Counted from the stretch's first letter, positions 11,957 through 22,104 are shown. The stretch: DNA of 64,000 nucleotides from Gp6-AA40 sp035293405 (GCA_035293405.1 DATDOE010000126.1:34017-98016), one strand, 5' to 3'. Program-made: numbers and translations. Notes: generated by a model from the sequence alone, not told the origin.

Positions 11957-13288
11957 TCACAGCCGACCAGCCGCCCGGTCGAGCTCGACGGCCTGGACGA
12001 TCACGTCCATCTGCGCGGCCGTCGCTCGTGACTCGACCTCCAGCACGGCGCTGGCAGCGCGGAGCACGTCGCCAATCGTCGCCAGGCCGCCGTCGTAGCG
12101 GTCGCGTACGATGCGCTGGCTCTCGCGCGCCTGCATCAGCGCTGCCTGTCCCACGCGCTCGCGCGCGCGCGCCGCATCCAGGCGGGCGGCCGCGGCTCTG
12201 ACGCCCACTTCGATCGCGCGGTCGACGCCTTCGCGCTCAGCCTGTGCGCGGAGCTCGGCGTGCCTGGCCTCGGCTGCCCGAGCGGCGTCGCCGAATCCGC
12301 GAAACAGGTTGATCTGGACCTGCGCGCCCACGATCCAGCTCGCTCGCTGTTCCGTGAACCTCTGACCGTTGAACTCCCATCCGCCCTGCAGGCCGACTCG
12401 GGGGAAGAACGCGGCCTGCGCCGTGCCACGCGCGTTGGCGGCGAGCGTCGTGCGGAGGTCGGCCTCGCGGTGATCGGGCCGCGACGACAGCGCCTCGCCG
12501 ATGAGGGCCTCGACAGACGGGAACGCGGGCGGCGCGCCGGGAGCCACGATGGTCACGACCTCATCGAGTGGAGCGCCAATGATCTCGTTCAGTTGGATGC
12601 GCGCGACGGCCAGATCCGCGGTTGTGCCGAGCGCACGCTGCCGCATGTCTGCGAGGTGGACTTCGACGTCGAGCACGTCGGCATCGGTGACCAGCCCCAC
12701 GTCCCGCCGGGCACGCGCGCGCGCCAGGTCGCTCTCGGCGGCTTCGACCGCCGCCTGGCTCGCGCGCGCCGCCGACTCGAGCTGCAGGACGCGCACGAAC
12801 GCGCGAGCCGAGCCGAGCGCCAGATCCTGCTGTGCGCCCGCGCTGGTGGCAGCCACGATGTCGCGGCTGATCTCCGCGCCCTTGACGGCGAGCCGCGTGA
12901 GCCCCCCGTCGTACAGGGACTGTTCCACCATCACGCCGGTGCGTGCGTTGGTCACCGGTGATGGATGATTGAGCGCATCGATCGCGAAGTTGGCGGCGGT
13001 GAAGCGTCGCTGGGACAACAGCGAGCTGAACACGTAGACCGGCTGGTCGCCGCGCTGGACGCTTTCAGTGACATCGACACGCGGAAGGAAACCGGCACGC
13101 GCCTGCCGGACACGCTCGGCGGCCTCGTTGTCAGCGGCCGCCAGAGCGCGCGCCGCCGCCGTGGTTGTCCGCGCCCGGCGCATGGCATCGGCCAGGGTGA
13201 GCGGCGTTTGCGCGAGCGCGTCCGCTCCGGCCAGGATCCCGGCCGCGAGCACTCCCACGACAACCCGCCTCGCGCTGCTGCAGAACAC
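11957..13288 (-). CDS. TolC-family outer-membrane efflux protein
   Basis: A 443-residue outer-membrane factor with a cleavable signal (RVVVGVLAAGILAGADALAQ). Two repeats of long Ala/Arg-rich helices flank beta strands, as in TolC trimers. Family marks include LTLADAMRRARTTTAAARALAA near the N-terminus, AAFFPRVGLQGGWEFNGQRF in the second repeat, and the final RYDGGLATIGDVLRAASAVLEVESRA. The GTG start at 13288 follows GGGGAG. It is the first gene of the five-gene efflux operon; 260 bases without a recognisable gene or regulator site separate it from the upstream sigma factor. Confidence 0.92.
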   Translation of the reverse strand: MFCSSARRVVVGVLAAGILAGADALAQTPLTLADAMRRARTTTAAARALAAADNEAAERVRQARAGFLPRVDVTESVQRGDQPVYVFSSLLSQRRFTAANFAIDALNHPSPVTNARTGVMVEQSLYDGGLTRLAVKGAEISRDIVAATSAGAQQDLALGSARAFVRVLQLESAARASQAAVEAAESDLARARARRDVGLVTDADVLDVEVHLADMRQRALGTTADLAVARIQLNEIIGAPLDEVVTIVAPGAPPAFPSVEALIGEALSSRPDHREADLRTTLAANARGTAQAAFFPRVGLQGGWEFNGQRFTEQRASWIVGAQVQINLFRGFGDAARAAEARHAELRAQAEREGVDRAIEVGVRAAAARLDAARARERVGQAALMQARESQRIVRDRYDGGLATIGDVLRAASAVLEVESRATAAQMDVIVQAVELDRAAGRL

Positions 13289-13548
13289 GTTGCGCCACTC
13301 CCCTTCTGCGGTCGAACCTTGGCCCGCTATCTGGTGAGAGACACGGCGCGTCGATGTGGTTTCACCAGCGAAGCGGCTGGGAGGACCGCAATCGCCATTC
13401 CAGGTCGAGCGTGCCGATGTGGAGGCGGCTTGGACGCGGCCAACACCATGCGCGTCAAGGACTTCTCGATGAGCAGCTCGAGTCAGTGGCGTGGACGGAC
13501 GGCCATCCCGGCTCGAGGGACCGCTGACTTTTACCGATCAGATGGGAC

Positions 13549-14382
13549 TTATCGGCGCGCGCGACGAGGACGGCGGATGGCGGGTGTTCTCTCTCTTCCC
13601 CGTTGCCGCTCGATCAGATCGCGCAGAGCCGGGGGCAACTGGCCGCGCCCAAGGTTCACGCACGTGTCGCGTCCGAGGTCCAGGGCGGCGAACACCGAAC
13701 GACAACGTTCACACAGTTCCTCCGACGAGAACGGAAACGGCACACGGCGATCCATGGCGTCCTGCTTGGCCTGGAGCAGATCGAGGCACACCTGTCGGTC
13801 GTGATCCGGTGGCGGCGCAGGGCGAACCGGCAGGTGCTCGAGGAGCGCGCGGCGCAGCAGCAGGCGCGCGCGATGCACCCGCGTTTTCACCGTGGCCTCT
13901 TTCAGCGCGAGGATCCGTGCGATCTCCGAGGTCGAGAGCTCCGCGATCTCTGCCAGCACGACGGGCAGTCGAACCGCGTACGGAAGCCGCGCGAGCGCTT
14001 CGGAGACGGCTCGCTCAGCGTCCTTGCGGATGTGCTCGTCGAGCGGCCCGCGGCCCGCCGACGCCAGGGCGATCACGGGATCCCCCGGCGACGGCAGCAC
14101 CGCCGACAGAGATTCCATCCGCGCCGGTTCTCCGGCTCGCCGCCGATGACGGCGCTGACAGAGTCGTCCGGCAATGGTGTAGAGCCACGTCGCCGGATCG
14201 GAGCGGCCCTCGAACTGGCGCCACTTCCGGAACCCCTGGAGCAACGTGTCTTGAACGAGGTCCTCCGCCTCGTCCGGACGTCCGCACATCCGCATTCCGA
14301 TGCGGAAAAGGCGGGGAGCCACTCGTTCCGCCACGTCCGCAAAGTCCGAGGCGGATTGCCCTAGCGGGGCCGGCATTCGCAT
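13549..14382 (-). CDS. ECF sigma factor with Cys-bearing C-terminal extension
   Basis: A 277-residue ECF sigma factor. Region 2 is RLFRIGMRMCGRPDEAEDLVQDTLLQGFRKWRQFEGRSDPATWLYTIAGRLC; region 4 is RLPYAVRLPVVLAEIAELSTSEIARILALKEATVKTRVHRARLLLR. ECF factors usually stop near residue 190; this one continues about 85 residues with VCLDLLQAKQDAM and EELCERCRSVFAALDLGRDTC. The C-x2-C pair and flanking Cys recall the ZAS zinc-binding anti-sigma domain but lack its His. A built-in redox or zinc control domain is an inference. No separate anti-sigma gene is beside it; the efflux operon follows 260 bases downstream. Confidence 0.85.
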   Translation of the reverse strand: MRMPAPLGQSASDFADVAERVAPRLFRIGMRMCGRPDEAEDLVQDTLLQGFRKWRQFEGRSDPATWLYTIAGRLCQRRHRRRAGEPARMESLSAVLPSPGDPVIALASAGRGPLDEHIRKDAERAVSEALARLPYAVRLPVVLAEIAELSTSEIARILALKEATVKTRVHRARLLLRRALLEHLPVRPAPPPDHDRQVCLDLLQAKQDAMDRRVPFPFSSEELCERCRSVFAALDLGRDTCVNLGRGQLPPALRDLIERQRGRERTPAIRRPRRARR

Positions 14383-14456
14383 CGCCGGGATTCTACTGCG
14401 ACATCGCCGTCACATCGCGTTCACCGGACATTCGCATCACCTTGCTACCGTGCGGC

Positions 14457-15383
14457 ATGCGTAGAATCTGCTTACTCGCTGCCGCTGTCATCTCGATCAT
14501 GTCCGCCGTATCCGGCACGCAGGCTCAAGGATCCAAGAAGCTCGTCGCGCATCGGGGCGCCTCCGCGTACGCCCCGGAGCACACGCTGGCCGCCTACCGT
14601 CTGGCGATGCAACAACACGCCGACTACGTCGAACAGGACCTCGCCGTCACCAAGGATGGCGTGCTCATCTGCCTGCACGACGAGTCGCTCGAACGCACGA
14701 CCAACGTCGAGGACATCCTCCCCGACCGCTCCGTCGTCGATCCGGCCGCAGGACGGAAGCAGTGGCTCGCCATCGACTTCACGCTGGCTGAGATCAAGCG
14801 GCTCGATGCCGGCAGCTGGTTCGATACCACATTCACTGGCGAGCGCATCCCGACGTGGGAGGAAGCCGTCGCCGTGGTCGGCACAGCCGCGGGACTCTAC
14901 CCCGAGTTGAAAACACCGGGCCTCTACCGTTCACGCGGCGTTGACCAGACGACGCTGTTCGCCGAGTCGGCGACGAGGCTCGGACTCGACCGGCGCGCGG
15001 CGGGCTCGATCATCGTCCAGTCGTTCGACGATCAGCCGCTGCGGGATCTCACGCGGCGGCTTCCCGCCATCCCGCGAACATTCCTGATCGACACGCGCGA
15101 TGGCGGCAAGTGGCTGACGAAGCAAGGACTGGCCGACATCGCTCGGTTCGCCACGGGCATCGGCCCGGCGAAGGGGCTGCTGGACGGGAGGCCCGAGATC
15201 GTGAAGGCCGCGCACGAGGCGGGACTCACCGTGACGCCGTACACGTTCACGACCCGCGCGCCGGCCTCGGCTTCAGCGCGCTTCAGTACGGTGACCGACG
15301 AGATGCGCTACTACCTGTCGGAGCTGAATGTGGACGCGATCTTCACCGACAATCCTGACCTTTTCCCTCGGGCCACTCGATAG
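14457..15383 (+). CDS. Secreted glycerophosphodiester phosphodiesterase
   Basis: A 308-residue GDPD enzyme with a signal peptide (MRRICLLAAAVISIMSAVSGTQAQ). It hydrolyses glycerophosphodiesters to glycerol 3-phosphate and an alcohol outside the cytoplasm. The TIM-barrel active-site residues are visible: AHRGASAYAPEHT (H32, R33, E41), DYVEQDLAVTKDGVLICLHDESLERTT (E59, D61, H74) and LYPELKTPG. The barrel closes with VTPYTFTT and VDAIFTDNPDL. The ATG at 14457 is chosen because it opens the signal peptide; the frame is open far upstream, but that stretch is antisense to the sigma gene. It is divergent from the sigma factor gene, 74 bases away. Confidence 0.92.
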   Translation: MRRICLLAAAVISIMSAVSGTQAQGSKKLVAHRGASAYAPEHTLAAYRLAMQQHADYVEQDLAVTKDGVLICLHDESLERTTNVEDILPDRSVVDPAAGRKQWLAIDFTLAEIKRLDAGSWFDTTFTGERIPTWEEAVAVVGTAAGLYPELKTPGLYRSRGVDQTTLFAESATRLGLDRRAAGSIIVQSFDDQPLRDLTRRLPAIPRTFLIDTRDGGKWLTKQGLADIARFATGIGPAKGLLDGRPEIVKAAHEAGLTVTPYTFTTRAPASASARFSTVTDEMRYYLSELNVDAIFTDNPDLFPRATR

Positions 15384-15390
15384 TGCAATG

Positions 15391-17748
15391 TCATTCGCTC
15401 CGAAGGGCACTCACAGGATCGATACGCGCCGCGCGCCGCGCCGCAGGCAGGACAGCGACGGCGCCAACAGCCATCAGCACCGCTGCCACCACGGCGACAT
15501 TGAGGGGATCGAAGCGACCCGTCGCGAACACGAAGGCGCTGAGCGCGCCGGTCGCCCAGATCGACAAGACGCCTCCCACCACCAGGCCTGCTCCCACCAT
15601 CCACGCGCCCTGCCCGAGGGTGCGTATGAGGATGCGCATCGGATCGGCCCCCAGTGCAAGGCGCAGAGCAAGCTCCGCACGCCGGGATGCGACGTCATGC
15701 GCTACGACACCAAACAACCCGATTCCGCCGAGCACGATCGCCAGCAGCGCGAATCCCATGAACGTCGCGGTCAGCACGCGCCGCGTGGGCACGCCTGGTG
15801 AGACCGCGGCCACATCCTGCATCGATCGCACGGCGAGTACGGGCACGTCACGGTCGAGCCGCGCCACTTCTTCACGCACGGCGGCGACAACATCCGTGTC
15901 CGAGCGCTGGCTTCGGACGACAAGAATCATCGAACTTGAGGACTCCTGCCATACAGACGCGTACACGGTTGGCCAGAACCCCTCAGCATCGAGCGAGCGA
16001 TGCTTGACATCGTCGGCGATGCCGATGATTTCCGCCATTGGCGCACGCGGCCCGGGCCCCAAGCTGATTTGATGCCCGATCGGTTGTTCGCCTGGGAACC
16101 ATTGCTCCGCCAGTGACTTACTCACCACCACGCGGGACGGAGCCGCGGCATTGTCGCGCGCGTCGAACGGACGGCCGGCCACAATCGGGATCCGCATCAC
16201 ATCGAAGTAGGCCGGCCCCGCTTCGCGCAGTACGACTTCGCGTGCGGGATCAGTCGGCCGTATGCGCATGAACCGGCGGCCCCCGTCGTGTGTCAACGGC
16301 AGTTCGTTGACGACGGAAACCGTGCGGGGTCCCAAACGCGCTTCGAGCGCACTGTGAAGCGCCGACAAAAACAATGTCCGCTCCGGGTTGGGGTACTGGA
16401 CCAAAAGCGGCAACGTCAACACGCCGCGCGCGTCGAATCCCGGGTTGACGTTGAGCACATTGCTCAGGCTGCGGCCCACGAGTGTCAGTGAGACGAGCAG
16501 CACGCACGCCAGCGCAATCACGCCGGTGGCGAACACGCGGCGCAAACCAAGCTCGCGCGGAGCAGGCGTGACGCCGCGAGCCAGCACGTCAACCACACTG
16601 TTTCGTGACGCGACAAAGGCCGGTAGCAGTCCACAGAATCCCGCGCAGGCCGCCGCGACCATCGCGACGACAGCAATCACGCGCCAGCTCACCGCCACCT
16701 CGCGGTTCGCCAGGTCACCGAATGGCTCCAGGACCAGACGGCTCCCGACTGGTGTGAGCCACAACGCGAGCAGCACGCCACCCGCGATTCCGATGGCGAC
16801 CAGCGTCTCGGCCTCCAGCAACAATTGCCGTGCGATTTCGGACCGGCGCGCGCCGAGAGCCGTTCTCACCGCCAGCTCTCGCCGGCGATCGATGGATCGC
16901 ACGAGCAGCAACCCCGCAAGATTGGCGAACGCGATGAGCAACGCGAGCGCGGCCGCCCCCGCGAGAAGGCCGAGCGTTCTCGTAGAGCCTCGGGCTATCC
17001 TCACCGAGATAGGCCTCGCGACAACTTGCGCCGGCGGCGAGGATCGTCGACTGACCTTGTCCAGCGCCGCTGCCAAGTCCCTTGACGAGACATTCCCGGC
17101 GAGACGGGCCATGACCCCGAGGCGGTAACCTGCGCGGGCCTCCGGGTCAGCCGGTAGTGGTAGCGCCCGAAATAGGTCAACCTGGTCGAGCGGAAAGACA
17201 AACTGTTCCGGCAGCACGCCGACGACGGTATGCGCGCGACCCCCGAGAACGATTTGTCGGCCGATCGCTGCAGGATCGGCCGCGAGCTTCGTGCGCCACA
17301 ACGCGTGGGTCAGGATGACGACAGGCTGGCCCAGATCAGTGGCCTCAAACATGCGCCCACGCGCGGTCGCGATACCAAGAAGCGGCAGGAATCCTGGTGT
17401 GACGTCGGTCACGTGTAACCGCTCGGCCGCCCCGAGCTCCGTCAGCGTCAGATGTGTCCCGTCGGCCGCTTCAATCGATGCCAGCGATTCCGCCCGCTCG
17501 CGCCAGTCCTCGACGGTGCCATACCTCACCGTTCGGGGCGCTGAAGCGGGTTCGCCGGGCAGTATCTCGCCGAGCATGACGAGGGCATCGGGATCGGCGA
17601 ACGGTGGCGGCGTGAGCAGTACAGCATCGACGACGGCGAATATCGACGCGCCGACGCCGAGCGTCAGCGACAGCGTCAAGACCGCTGTTGCCGCACTGGC
17701 TGGTGACCGGCGAAAGTTTCGCAACAGGTGACGAAGGTCGATGAGCAT
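15391..17748 (-). CDS. ADOP-type FtsX-like ABC permease
   Basis: A 785-residue permease of the acidobacterial duplicated orphan permease type: two MacB/FtsX-like halves in one chain, each with a periplasmic MacB-PCD-like region and a TM bundle. Markers are LRHLLRNFRRSPASAATAVLTLSLTLGVGASIF at the N-terminus, DRRRELAVRTALGARRSEIARQLL in the middle, and SRRAELALRLALGADPMRILIRTLGQG plus LPAARRAARIDPVSALRSE at the end. The start MLIDLRHLL at 17748 is chosen over the frame start at 17820 because family members begin there. No ABC ATPase gene is adjacent, as is usual for ADOP genes. Substrate unknown. Confidence 0.9.
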   Translation of the reverse strand: MLIDLRHLLRNFRRSPASAATAVLTLSLTLGVGASIFAVVDAVLLTPPPFADPDALVMLGEILPGEPASAPRTVRYGTVEDWRERAESLASIEAADGTHLTLTELGAAERLHVTDVTPGFLPLLGIATARGRMFEATDLGQPVVILTHALWRTKLAADPAAIGRQIVLGGRAHTVVGVLPEQFVFPLDQVDLFRALPLPADPEARAGYRLGVMARLAGNVSSRDLAAALDKVSRRSSPPAQVVARPISVRIARGSTRTLGLLAGAAALALLIAFANLAGLLLVRSIDRRRELAVRTALGARRSEIARQLLLEAETLVAIGIAGGVLLALWLTPVGSRLVLEPFGDLANREVAVSWRVIAVVAMVAAACAGFCGLLPAFVASRNSVVDVLARGVTPAPRELGLRRVFATGVIALACVLLVSLTLVGRSLSNVLNVNPGFDARGVLTLPLLVQYPNPERTLFLSALHSALEARLGPRTVSVVNELPLTHDGGRRFMRIRPTDPAREVVLREAGPAYFDVMRIPIVAGRPFDARDNAAAPSRVVVSKSLAEQWFPGEQPIGHQISLGPGPRAPMAEIIGIADDVKHRSLDAEGFWPTVYASVWQESSSSMILVVRSQRSDTDVVAAVREEVARLDRDVPVLAVRSMQDVAAVSPGVPTRRVLTATFMGFALLAIVLGGIGLFGVVAHDVASRRAELALRLALGADPMRILIRTLGQGAWMVGAGLVVGGVLSIWATGALSAFVFATGRFDPLNVAVVAAVLMAVGAVAVLPAARRAARIDPVSALRSE

Positions 17749-17991
17749 TGGCAGGTCCGCCCGTCTTGAGGTCGGGCGTGAGGCATATCGCGTGCCACGT
17801 CGCGACGCGTGACCAGCCAAACAATTACGGAGAGGCGCCTCGCTCTTGTTGTTCGAAATCGGGATTGGGGCGTTCAGATGCGACCAAAAAGGGCGCGGTC
17901 ATCTGATGCGCGCGCTCGCCGTGGCTACGCGCGAGCCGCAATCCATCGACACCGTGACTTTTCGACTCGGACGAGCGAAGAACCCGTCAGC

Positions 17992-20240
17992 ATGATTTCC
18001 ACGCGGCTGCCTGGTTGGCTCGTTTGTGCACTACTCCTAGCGCGCCCGGCCGAATCCAGTCAGCATTCTTCCGCTTCGATCGACGGTCCGACGCCGCCTG
18101 TCGCTCCTGCGGTCGTTGCCCGGGATCTCTCGAATCAGGCCGAGCCACGATTCGGGCCCTTCGCCTGACCGGAGGCTTGCGTGTGGATGGGCGTCTCGAC
18201 GAGGCGATCTACACCGCCGTCCCGTCGATCTCGGACTTCGTCCAGATGGAGCCCAAGGCTGGAGCGTCCGCGACTGAGAAGACCGAGCTCTGGCTGTTCT
18301 TCGATGACCGGAACGTCTACGTCACATTTCGGAACTGGGAAACCCATCCCGAGCGACTGGTCGTCAACGACATGCGCCGCGACAACAGCAATCTCTGGCA
18401 GGGCGACAACATCGCCTTCCTGTTCGATACCTTCTACGACCGGCGAAACGGGGTGGAGTTCGGTGTCGCGCCCAATGGCGGCAGGTACGAGGGCCAGGTC
18501 ACCAACGAGCGCCAGTACAACGGCGACTGGAACCCTGTCTGGGATGTCGCGGTCGGTAGGTTCGACAATGGATGGACGGTGGAGATCGCCATCCCGTTCA
18601 AGTCGCTTCGCTACCGGCCTGGAGCGGCTCAGGTGTGGGGCTTCCAGGCGCGACGCATCAACGCGTCCAAGAACGAGCTGTCGTTCATCACGGCACTGCC
18701 GCGGTTTCTGGGAATGGGCGGGGGCATCTTCGCGGCGTCACTCGCTCCGACGGTGGTGGGGATCGAAGCGCCGCCGCCGTCGAAGAATCTCGAAGTCAAA
18801 TCCTACGCGCTCGGGAGCGCGACCGCCGGAATCGGCGCCGAGGACGCGTTGGGTCGCAATGCCGGTGTCGACGTGAAGTACGGGCTGACGCCCAACCTCA
18901 CGGCCGACTTCACCTACCGGACCGACTTTGCGCAGGTGGAGGCCGACGAGCAGCAGGTCAACCTGACACGCTTCAGCCTGTTCTTTCCGGAGAAGCGCGA
19001 ATTCTTTCTCGAGAATCAGGGGCTGTTCGCATTCGGCGGGGCCTCGGTCACGGCGGGGGGTGACGTGCCGGTCCTCTTCTACAGTCGCCGGATCGGCCTC
19101 AACGGCACACGGGCGGCGCCGATTCATGCCGGCGGGCGACTCACGGGCCGGCTCGGTCGCTTCAGCGTCGGCGCATTGACCATCCAGTCAGCGGGCGATG
19201 AGAGGATTGGAGAGCCTGGCGCCAACTTCGCGGTCGTCCGGGTGAAGCGCGACCTGTTTCGGCGGAGCAGCGTCGGCGCGATCGTCACGAGACGGACTGT
19301 CGACCAGAGGGGATCGGGCCACAGCGACACGTATGGTATCGACGGCGCCTTTTCGTTCTTCACGAATCTGACGTTCAACACGTACTGGGCGCGGACACCA
19401 GACCGGCTCAATGGGAACGAATCCAGCTATCGGGCGCAGCTGGATTACGCCGGCGACCGGTATGGGCTGCAGCTGGAGCGGCTGGCTGTTGGCGACAACT
19501 TCCGTCCTGATGCCGGATATGTGCGCCGCGACGATATCGTGCGGCACTACGCGTTCGCCAGATTCAGCCCGCGCCCACGCGCGAGTAAGGTCGTTCGAAA
19601 GCTCTGGCTGACGGGTGCGGTTTCGCAGATCGAGAACGGCTCGCGACGACTGGAAAGCCGTCTCGTCGACGGCACGTTCGCCGTGGACTTCCAGTCAGGC
19701 GACCGTCTCGTCCTGACCCACAACCGCACCTACGAGTTTCTTCCCCAGCCTTTCCGGATTGCTCCTGGCGTGATGCTTCCGGTGGGCGGCTATCACTTCG
19801 CGAATGCGCGCGCGGCGTATTCCGTGGCACCGCAGCGGCCGTTGTCCGGCTATGCCTGGGTTGAACACGGAACCTTCTACGACGGCCGTCGCACGACGGT
19901 GGGGCTCAGCGGCGGGCGCGCCAAGCTCGCCGGGCAGCTGTTCTTCGAGCCCGGCGTCTCGATCAACGCGGTCAGACTGGTCGAGGGCGTGTTCACCGCG
20001 ACCCTCGTGACGTCGCGACTGACCTACACAGTGACACCGCTGGTGTTTGCCAGCGCGCTGGTCCAGTACACCACGAGCGCGAACACACTGAGCGCGAATG
20101 CGCGTCTGCGCTGGGAGTACCAGCCTGGTAGCGAGCTGTTCGTCGTCTATAACGAGGAGCGCGACACGGCGACGCTGGCACCGCAAGGACTGCGGAACAG
20201 GAGCTTCGTCATCAAGGTCAATCGACTCTTTCGATTCTGA
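17992..20240 (+). CDS. DUF5916 outer-membrane beta-barrel protein, frameshifted
   Basis: The main frame (from about 18150 to 20240) encodes a CBM9-like N-terminal domain (LRVDGRLDEAIYTAVPSISDFVQMEP, GDNIAFLFDTFYDRRNGVEFGVAPNGG) followed by a DUF5916 barrel (FFPEKREFFLENQGLFAFGG) that ends FVIKVNRLFRF, with the aromatic last residue of outer-membrane barrels. This frame has no good start: only TTG at 18015, followed by unconserved residues. A signal peptide (MISTRLPGWLVCALLLARPAESSQ) begins at ATG 17992 in another frame and continues to AVVARDLSNQA. Joining the two requires a loss of one base near 18135-18155. So this is a recent frameshift or a sequencing error. Role unknown. Confidence 0.8.
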
Positions 20241-20263
20241 GCTGTGGGATAGTTCGACCTTCG

Positions 20264-20827
20264 ATGCGTGAAGCCAGCCCGACATCCTCCGACTGGGAGC
20301 GGGAGTTGCCGGACCTCATGGTGCGCTACCAACAGGCTGACGCACGAGCGGTCGCACGACTGATCGAGCTGCTCTCGCCTCGGCTGCTCCGCTCTTTCGG
20401 CGCAACGCGGGCGACTCGACACGAAGCCGAGGACCTGCTGCAGGACTGCTGGATTCGCATCCATCGGTCCCGGCACACCTATCGAGCTCCCGAGCCGGTG
20501 CTGCCGTGGGTCTTCGCGATTGCGCGGCACACGAGGCTGGACGGATACCGACGGACGCGCCGTCGAGATGCGCGGGAAGTCTCGATGGCGGTGATTCCCG
20601 AACGCTCGGCGCCGGCCGCCTCCGATCCTGACGCCGACGGGAGAGCTCTCCGCCTGCTCGCCGCGCTACCGGACAGTCAGCGGGACGTCATCGTGATGCT
20701 GAAGGTGACGGGCATGAGTCTGGAGGACGTCGCCCGCGCAACCGGTTCAACGATTGGTGCCGTGAAGCAGAAGGCGCACCGTGCCTACACAAGGCTGCGA
20801 GAAATCCTCGGACGAGAGAAGGCCTGA
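20264..20827 (+). CDS. ECF RNA polymerase sigma factor
   Basis: A 187-residue ECF sigma factor of usual length. Region 2 reads LRSFGATRATRHEAEDLLQDCWIRIHRSRHTY and VLPWVFAIARHTRLDGYRR; region 4 reads LAALPDSQRDVIVMLKVTGMSLEDVARATGSTIGAVKQKAHRAYTRLRE. The ATG at 20264 begins 23 bases after the DUF5916 stop. The next gene, an NrsF-like anti-sigma factor, starts one base after this stop, so the two form a sigma/anti-sigma pair. ECF factors with NrsF partners include stress and heavy-metal responsive SigF-type systems; the signal here is unknown. Confidence 0.92.
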   Translation: MREASPTSSDWERELPDLMVRYQQADARAVARLIELLSPRLLRSFGATRATRHEAEDLLQDCWIRIHRSRHTYRAPEPVLPWVFAIARHTRLDGYRRTRRRDAREVSMAVIPERSAPAASDPDADGRALRLLAALPDSQRDVIVMLKVTGMSLEDVARATGSTIGAVKQKAHRAYTRLREILGREKA

Positions 20828-20828
20828 T

Positions 20829-21578
20829 ATGTCTCAACCGCCAGACGCGGATCGCGCCCGTATCGAGGCCGAGCTGAATCATCGGATTGACGCCGTTCTG
20901 TCCAGCCACGGTGCCGATCCTTTTCCCGGTACACGCCGCACGATCGAAGTCGCATTGGGCCGGTCGCTGGCACCGGTCAGGCCGTTGCCAGCGTTGTGGG
21001 TGAGGGCAGCGCAACTACTTTTGGCGTTTGTCGTCGTTGGCGCGCTCAAGATGTCCATCCTCGGCGTCGTCGCGCTGCAGCAGATGAGTGCCGCTGAGAG
21101 GCTCGGCAATCTTGGTGTGACGCTGCTGGGTGCCGTGTTGCTGTCGTTCACTCTGGCGAAGCACATGGCGCCAGGTGCCCTTCGACGGCTTCCGCGCGGT
21201 GCGGCGCCCGTCACGTTGACCCTCGGGCTGCTTGTCGGCAGTGTGCTGGCGCTGCCCGACAGAGGGGCCGATCTCTTCATCGCCGAGGGATGGCCATGCT
21301 TTCGTGCCGGACTTCTCATGGCCCTGCCGTGTGGGTTGCTGTACGGGCTCTTGGTGCGTAGGGGCCAGCCGCTATCGTGGGGGGGGCTCGTCCCGTCGCT
21401 GGGCGCGATGGCGGGCTTGCTCGCGGCGACCGTTCCGACCGTTCGTCAAGCCACGTGCAGCCACCAGGAAGTCATCGGCCACCTCCTCGTGTGGCACGGG
21501 GGCGTTGTGCTCGTCGCCGCACTCGTGGCCGGGCTGGTCTCAATCACGTATCGTCGACTCACGATCGGGCAGGCGTAA
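20829..21578 (+). CDS. NrsF/DUF1109-like membrane anti-sigma factor
   Basis: A 249-residue protein with about six TM helices (AAQLLLAFVVVGALKM, LGNLGVTLLGAVLLSFTL, VTLTLGLLVGSVLALP and three more). Conserved features of NrsF anti-sigma factors are present: EGWPCFRAGLLMALPCGLLYGLLVRRG, and a late RQATCSHQEVIGHLLVWHGGVVLVAALVAG with the Cys and the WH before the last helix. NrsF proteins hold their ECF sigma factor at the inner membrane, and paired Cys may sense oxidants or metals. The ATG at 20829 abuts the sigma stop, implying translational coupling; the upstream frame start is rejected. Confidence 0.82.
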   Translation: MSQPPDADRARIEAELNHRIDAVLSSHGADPFPGTRRTIEVALGRSLAPVRPLPALWVRAAQLLLAFVVVGALKMSILGVVALQQMSAAERLGNLGVTLLGAVLLSFTLAKHMAPGALRRLPRGAAPVTLTLGLLVGSVLALPDRGADLFIAEGWPCFRAGLLMALPCGLLYGLLVRRGQPLSWGGLVPSLGAMAGLLAATVPTVRQATCSHQEVIGHLLVWHGGVVLVAALVAGLVSITYRRLTIGQA

Positions 21579-21633
21579 CTTGACGTCCTGGCAAGACGAA
21601 GAAGTGAGTAGCATCTACTGAAAGGCGGTTCGG

Positions 21634-22086
21634 ATGAAGGCTCCCTCCATCCTCAAAGGCGCGCTCGTCCTTCTCATTGCGGCTGGACTGCTGGCGGCGG
21701 CGCCAGCAGTGAGCCTGAGTCAGGCGCCCACTGCGGCAACGCAGGCTGGCAGGTCAACGTCGAGAACGGTCAGACTGACGCGGCTGGATGGGAGCACTCG
21801 GATCCTCCGACTCGACGGCGTCGGCTGCCCGACCAGCATCTGCTCCACAGTCGCCATCGAAAGCCACACCGAGGGTGGCACGAGCGCAACCAATCTCGAT
21901 ACCATCTCGGTCATCAACGGTCTTCAGGGTGGACAGGTGCACGTCGAATTCCGTGACGGAACGGCGAGACGACTGTCCGTGGCGTCTTGGAATCGTGTTC
22001 TGTACGTTGAAGGAGACGCAGGTTCCGAGAAGATCGAACTCTCTGAGCTTGAGCGTGCCGAGTTTCTTGCCGCTCCACAACCATGA
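21634..22086 (+). CDS. Secreted hypothetical protein
   Basis: A 150-residue protein with a clear signal peptide (ILKGALVLLIAAGLLAAAPAVSLSQA). The mature part is beta-rich: SRTVRLTRLDGSTRILRLDGVGCPTSICSTVAIES, GGQVHVEFRDGTARRLSVASWNRVLYV. A Cys pair (CPTSIC) could form a disulfide. No family was recognised. It follows the sigma/anti-sigma pair by 55 bases on the same strand and has a GGCGG-like ribosome site, so it may belong to that sigma factor's regulon; this is inference from position only. Confidence 0.6.
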   Translation: MKAPSILKGALVLLIAAGLLAAAPAVSLSQAPTAATQAGRSTSRTVRLTRLDGSTRILRLDGVGCPTSICSTVAIESHTEGGTSATNLDTISVINGLQGGQVHVEFRDGTARRLSVASWNRVLYVEGDAGSEKIELSELERAEFLAAPQP

Positions 22087-22104
22087 GCGTGCGCGTGCTT
22101 CTCA

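Noticed and set aside
13491..14456. N-terminal extension of the GDPD frame
   Set aside because: It runs antisense through the sigma factor gene; the signal peptide at 14457 gives the start.
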